From: Mimachlamys varia | Taxonomy: Eukaryota; Mollusca; Bivalvia; Pectinida; Pectinidae | Direction: 5' to 3' | Length of the DNA: 64,000 nt | Assembly: GCA_947623455.1 (NCBI GenBank) | Contig: OX392527.1 | Location: 47,226,401-47,290,400, forward strand | Part shown: positions 58,981-64,000 of the stretch, in pieces | Position numbering within the stretch: the first letter of the stretch is position 1 | Layout: each line of letters begins with the position of its first letter | The notes under the pieces: model-generated | What the model saw: the letters and a program-made list of their open reading frames with translations, nothing else | Told to the model about the DNA's origin: nothing | Databases searched by the model: none | Program-made: the position numbers and the translations under genes

Positions 58981-59218
58981 GGTTTCCGACTATGCAAACG
59001 TCAGAGAAATGTATCGTGGGTTTCCGGCAATGCAAACGTCATGCAGAGAATTCGAAGTGTACCGTGGGTTTCCGGCAATGCAAACGTCAGAGAAGTCTAC
59101 CGTGGGTTTCCGACTATGCAAACGTCAGAGAAATGTATCGTGGGTTTCCGGCAATGCAAACGTTAGAGAAGTGTACCGTGGGTTTCCGGCGATACAAACG
59201 TCAGAGAAGTGTACCGAA
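58981..59218 (+). repeat. 38-bp minisatellite, six units
   Basis: ggtttccgg(c/a)(a/c)tatgcaaacgtcagagaa-gtgtaccgtg begins at 58981, 59019, 59067, 59105, 59143 and 59181. One unit carries a 10-bp insertion. It abuts the broken 5' end of the LINE. The open frames through it are artefacts, as 38 is not a multiple of three. Confidence 0.85.
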
Positions 59219-61833
59219 ATGCCCATGGAGGCGGTTTGATTGTATATGTCAGTTCTGACCTACCAGCCAGGCGCAGACCTGACCTAGAACTTTCTAAGAC
59301 AGAGTCCCTAGTGGTAGAATGTTCCATAAACAATAGGAAGTGGGCATTCGTTTGGGCCTATAAACCCCCGTCTATGTCAGACGACCAAATTACGGAAAGT
59401 ATTACCTTAGGTCTGGATAAGATTTCCATTTTTTTTTTGAAAATATTTTATTGATTGGTGATCTTAATCTTGATTGTATGCACCAGACCAAGGGAAAGGT
59501 ATTGGCTGACCTGTGTGATATTTTTAATTTAACTAATCTGGTCAAGTCACCTACTTGTTTTGTCAAAAAGTGTATACCCTCTATTGTAGATGTAATTTTA
59601 ACTAACAAACCAAACCTCTGTTATCATCATTTTAATTTTACATATGGTATCAGTGACTGGTACAACCTTGTTGGTATTGTTATCAAAGGCCAGACACACC
59701 GCGTTGGTAAACAGAAGGTAACATTTAGAAGTTACAAAAACTTTGACAAGGATTCCTTTTCACACAGCATACATTGTTGATGAAGTTGATGATATTTATT
59801 GGGCTCATGAGACCCTGCTCAAAGATATTGTAGACGAACATGCCCCCCTTAAAGAGAAAGTGCCTAGAGCTAAGAAGCTACCGTATTTCAATAGTAAGCT
59901 TAGGCGAGCTGTCTATAAAAAAAAAACCAGCTTTTTAGCAAGTTTAAGAAATGTAGTACGCCCATGCACTGGTCACATTATAAAAACCAGGGGAACCTCG
60001 TTGTCAAGATCAAACGAGAATCTATAAGAGTCTACTTTCTTGAACGATGTCATGGCGGCCCAAACTCTAGAGATTTCTGGCCAACTATTAAACCCTTCCT
60101 GTCTAAAGAGTGCCCAAATAGTAGTCCAACTACTATCGTGCAGGAAAACGACAGCACGCTATCAGATCAGGCAGCTGTTAGTGAGGTTTTTAATAGTTAT
60201 TTTACTAATGTGGCCATGGACATAGGCAAAGATCTTGACACAGTGTCAGATCCATCTACACATGAAAGACTTAAGTGTCAAATCTATTTCCTCACATTTT
60301 AGTAAAGATCACTGTTTCAAGTTTGCCCCTGTTAGTCCAAACTCTATCTCCAAAACATTGAGCAAACAGAACAGTAAAAAATCCACAGGAATTGATGGCA
60401 TTCCTGCTAGAATTCTAAACTCTAGTTCTAACTCATTATGTCATCCCCTATCTGGTTTAATCAACTATTGTATTGAAAAGGAATCTTTTCCAAACTCTCT
60501 AAAGCGGGCACAAGTGATTCCTATCCATAAAAAAATGACCCCTTAGATAAAGCCAACTATAGGCCCATCAGTATTTTACCTGCGATGTCTAAGGTTTTTG
60601 AACGAGTGATACATGATCAACTTAACCACTATTTTCAGAATACCTTTAACCCCTTCCTGGCTGCCTTCAGGGCTGGCTTTGGGTGCCAGTCTACTCTGTT
60701 CCGTCTCATGGAGGACTGACGAATGGCCTTGGATGAGAACAAGATGGTTGGTGCCATACTCATGGACCTCTCCAAGGCGTTCGATTGCCTTCCCCACAAT
60801 CTGCTGGTGGAGAAGCTGCGGGCGTATGGCCTCGACAACGGGGCTGTGGGCCTCATCAGCGGCTATCTCAGCGGCTATCTCAGCAGCAGAGCGCAGCAGG
60901 TCAGACTGGGGCCTTCGGTCAGTGACTGGAGGCAGCTTGTGAAGGGGATACCCCAAGGGTCTATTGTAGGACCCCTTTTATTCAACATTTTTATAAATGA
61001 TATTTTTCTCACTACTAAAGATGGAGTTTTATACAACTATGCAGACGACAATACCCTCTCTTATACTCATAGAAATGAGCAAGTGCTAAAGTCTGTCTTG
61101 GAAAATGAATCCACTAAACTTATCTCCTGGTTCGAACAAAATGGGATGAAAGCTAACCCTGACAAGTTTCAGGCCATATGTGTTGGCATCAGAGCAAACA
61201 ACAACATTAAGTCTTTTAATATTTCCGACTCGACGATTAATTGTGTTGACTCTGTAAATCTACTTGGTGTCACTATTGATTATAACTTTAAGTTTGACAC
61301 GCATATCTCCAACATATGTCGCAAAGCTGCCAAACAACTAGCTGTTCTTAAAAGAATCGGCAAATTTTTATCCAAACAGAGCAGAATGGCCATCTTCCAA
61401 TCTTTTATTATGTCCAATTTTAATTACTGCCCTCTAGCCTGGAACTTTTGTAGTAAAAACAGCACCAAGAAAATGGAAAGATCCAAGAACGAGCCTTACG
61501 TTTTGTTGTTGAAGACTACACACCCCCCTTTACCAGCATTTTAACTAACTGTAATATGGATTTTTTACATGTAAGGCGGATAAAATTAATGGCCAAAGAG
61601 GTTTTTAAGATTGTAATTTTTTTATCACCTTCCTATATACAAGATCTTATTAAAATTAATAATATGTAAATTATAATCTTAGGATGGAAAATACAGCTGA
61701 GATCCCGAGAGTGAACAGCACTAGGTATGGACTGAAGTCTTTCCGCCCTGAGGCAGCCAGGGTGTGGAATAGTCTGCCTAACGAGCTCAGAACAACCCGT
61801 TCTTATCCGGTTTTCTCCAGACTGCTCCGCACC
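59209..61833 (+). pseudogene. 5'-truncated LINE (APE endonuclease + reverse transcriptase), broken
   Basis: Starts within the endonuclease (HGGGLIVYVSSDLPARRR). The endonuclease ends at a SDWYNL segment where SD-x-HN is usual, so the catalytic His appears lost. Linker PYFNSKLRRAVYKKK follows. RT motifs are YRPISILPAMSKVFERV, GAILMDLSKAFDCLPHNLL, KGIPQGSIVGPLLFNIFIND and YNYADDNTLS (YADD intact, about 61040). The C-terminal YGLKSFRPEAARVWNSLPNEL is near 61730. Breaks are visible near 59430 (poly-T), 59755, 60000, 60280, 60540 and 61480, plus TGA in place of Trp at 60718. It resembles the Jockey/CR1 group. The last codons continue at 63967 beyond the inserted DNA element. Confidence 0.85.
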
Positions 61834-63966
61834 CATCGTCGGATACCCACGGTTGATCTCGCTTCGCTAACTCACTCATCACCCGTGGGCAAACTCGCCG
61901 AGAAATCCTCGTAAAATATGGTAATTCGTATATTAGAACGGACCAATCAGAACAATTCGGAACTCTCCAGTTTGAAGACCCGTTTCGGGGTACATCATAC
62001 ACAACAATGGCTGCGCCCATGAGAAAGCGTGTAAACGGCGAGTAGAAGACGTGTTCATAACGATGGCGGCGTCAATTAAGTCTTGTGAATTTTGTTTAAA
62101 AATCATACGAGACAAGTCTTACAGGTCGTTGACTTCAAAAACGAGTCAAGAGCAATACAGTGCTACTTATCTAAGTTATGCTTCCGTATAGATTATATTA
62201 CGCTAATTTTGATTGGCTTAAGGACTAGGTACAGCCATATTGGTTGTTACCTGGATGAAAATGGTAATATTGAAATTTTAATGTTTCCTTCCAATACATG
62301 GCATAAGCTTTATCCCATTATGTTAAATATTGATATAGAATGCAGTTCAGCTCCCAAAATTAAAAAAATCTGTACTTAGGAAAAAAATATTCAGTAAATA
62401 ATATCCAGATGGGAGTGCGCAAATATTTTTCATATAATTATTTGAAACTTCTCAAAAAAATAATACAAAGCTACTGCAATGTTCATAGCATGATAACCTA
62501 GTGTTAAAATTTTGATATTAGTCTGTTAATCAGAGTATCAGGGAGAAATACACAGGTACCCCCTCTAAAAAATGTCGTCCATCGCATGCTGTTTTCAGTT
62601 CAGGTAAAAGTAGTTACCTGTATCTCGTGGGGGCAATATAGGGGCATTATTTTATATTAAATAGGTCATTTGTCATGTAAATGTAAGTTTCGTGTCAAAT
62701 AAATGTATAAAATAAAATTAATAACACCAACATAACGTAATTTACATTTACGATACGATTACCTAATTACTAATTAAGTTTGAGAAATGTATTTTGATAC
62801 CAATGTGCCTCAACTGCCACACATGTTTACGATGGCAACCATTTACGCTAGCGATGTTTGACAGGTGCGAAGCCGAGAACGAATCGGTATAATCAGTGAG
62901 TTAATACTGTCCGATCCACGCGGAAGTGTATTATATATACGAATTCCATCAGAATTTTTACAACACAAATTAAACTTTGTTGACAATTCTTTCAAAATCA
63001 TTAAATTACCTTAAAAAACACTGCCGGAAGTGCCGAAGGACATCTTTTCACGTGCTATACATTCGCCCAAAAATGTAAAACTGGCAATCGCTAAAAACAA
63101 TTTATCGTGATAGGAATGGGCAGTTTTTGCTTTATGACGATATACCAAGTAACATTTACCTTTACTGCATGCTTGAATCCAATTTAATTGTTAATTTTGT
63201 CGATGTTTCACCATGCCTCTAAGTCAGGCGTATGAGTATCTAAAACAGTAAATAGTGCAAAATGGAGGACAGGGTAGTATATTTCGCTACATGTACATGC
63301 AACGGGAAGATGTTTGATTTAAGAGATCTGACATAATGTCATAACTCGTCATACCGCAGACGGTAAGATTTTTGTTTTGGCTATGCGGCGTGCCACATAA
63401 ATTTGTCGATCGGCGATGGAAATTTTAAAAATTTGATCCAGATGTGAGCGGTGTTCAGAATGTACATAAATTGCCATTCATGTGACGAGTACATTCTCTT
63501 ATTCTGCGGTTTTCAATTGAAAGAGAGATTTATTCAAAAATCGAAGGCTCGTCTATCATTCTGTGTATATTAAAGTAACAAAAAATGATATTCATTGTTT
63601 TTGTTATCTTTCGCAGTATTCTGCAAACGTGCACGCGTTTTTTGACATATAACACAAAATATCAGAAAAACCACCAAACGTACCAAAATATGGTTGAAAT
63701 TATCGATTCTCCACCACAAAATGTACTTTGTAGTCTATTTTGGTCATGTATTTTGCAGTATTTAATAAAATAACAAGTTTTGGTAAAAACACCTCCGCCA
63801 TATTGAATTGTCCTGTACCTAGTCCTTAAAATCCCATCGCAAAACTGCACTAGAACCAATCAAATGCTTCGTACATATTAATTACCTACGAGGATTTCAC
63901 GGCGAGTTTGCCCACGGGTGATGAGTGAGTTAGCGAAGCGAGATCAACCGTGGGTATCCGACGATG
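61834..63966. mobile_element. Mutator-like (MULE-type) non-autonomous DNA element
   Basis: 80-bp terminal inverted repeats (61834-61913 and 63887-63966), CATCGTCGGATACCCACGG..., with one mismatch seen. A 9-bp direct duplication CTCCGCACC (61825-61833 and 63967-63975) flanks it. Length 2133 bp. A second inverted block, ttaaggactaggtaca, lies at about 62218 and 63830. No transposase frame. Long terminal repeats with a 9-bp duplication fit Mutator-like elements. Removing it restores the LINE reading ...LLRT-LGDSLCNC. Confidence 0.85.
62063..62191 (+). CDS. 42-codon ORF carried by the MULE-like element
   Basis: ATG to TAG: MAASIKSCEFCLKII... with a C-x2-C pair, ending ...SATYLSYASV. It lies in the left arm where this side is about 250 bp longer than the right arm between matching inverted blocks. 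This suggests inserted or captured DNA, perhaps a host first exon. Unrecognised; it may be non-functional. Confidence 0.3.
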   Translation: MAASIKSCEFCLKIIRDKSYRSLTSKTSQEQYSATYLSYASV

Positions 63967-63975
63967 CTCCGCACC

Positions 63976-64000
63976 CTGGGTGACTCTCTCTGCAACTGTT
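63976..64000 (+). pseudogene. LINE remnant resumed after the DNA element
   Basis: ctgggtgactctctctgcaactg directly extends the interrupted C-terminus (LGDSLCNC), the usual Cys-containing tail of such LINE proteins. It runs off the window. Confidence 0.6.

Overview
This is eukaryotic, AT-rich, repeat-dense DNA with long spliceosomal introns, almost certainly from a mollusc and most likely a bivalve. That assignment is inference. It rests on a Helentron-like element with a 'pearl'-type 155-bp tandem core, on tRNA-derived SINEs ending in the 'ttttctccgggt(t)actct' body, and on the style of the short inverted-repeat elements. Nothing looks bacterial: there are no operons, ribosome sites or CRISPR.

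Two host genes can be modelled by exact splice and phase bookkeeping. (1) On the + strand, five coding exons from 18871 to 27965 encode a 2414-residue, mostly disordered, Ser/Lys/Asp-rich protein. It has an N-terminal RG cluster, a SKI/SNO-like zinc module near residues 1560-1655 and a charged C-terminal helix. A likely non-coding first exon with an NRF1-like palindrome lies near 11200-11327. (2) On the - strand, eight coding exons between 57561 and 45064 encode a 350-residue protein: an FBXL4-type discoidin-like domain, then BTB/POZ, then a short BACK/3-box as in SPOP. I also found a second, homologous last exon at 39477-39613. It has the same 137-nt length, splice phase and stop position, so the gene appears to choose between two duplicated terminal exons.

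Layout: 1-906, no gene. 907-8368, a TTAA-flanked MITE split by a young non-autonomous Ty3/gypsy-like LTR element with 2180-bp LTRs. 8369-11190, repeats. 11198-27980, gene 1. 28056-29290, minisatellite. 30221-33865, Helentron-like element with 21 units of exactly 155 bp in a nine-unit higher-order pattern. 33866-39430, intergenic SINEs and a Penelope-like inverted repeat. 39477-58450, gene 2, whose introns hold most of the MITEs, SINEs and minisatellites. 58981-59218, 38-bp array. 59209-64000, a broken LINE interrupted by a 2133-bp Mutator-like element with 80-bp terminal inverted repeats and a 9-bp target duplication.

The two genes look functionally independent. Gene 1 looks like a nuclear regulatory or scaffold protein. 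Gene 2 looks like a CUL3-type ubiquitin ligase adaptor in which a discoidin-like fold takes the place of the MATH domain. The rest of the window is a record of nested transposition. All family calls come from reading motifs by eye; no database search was run.
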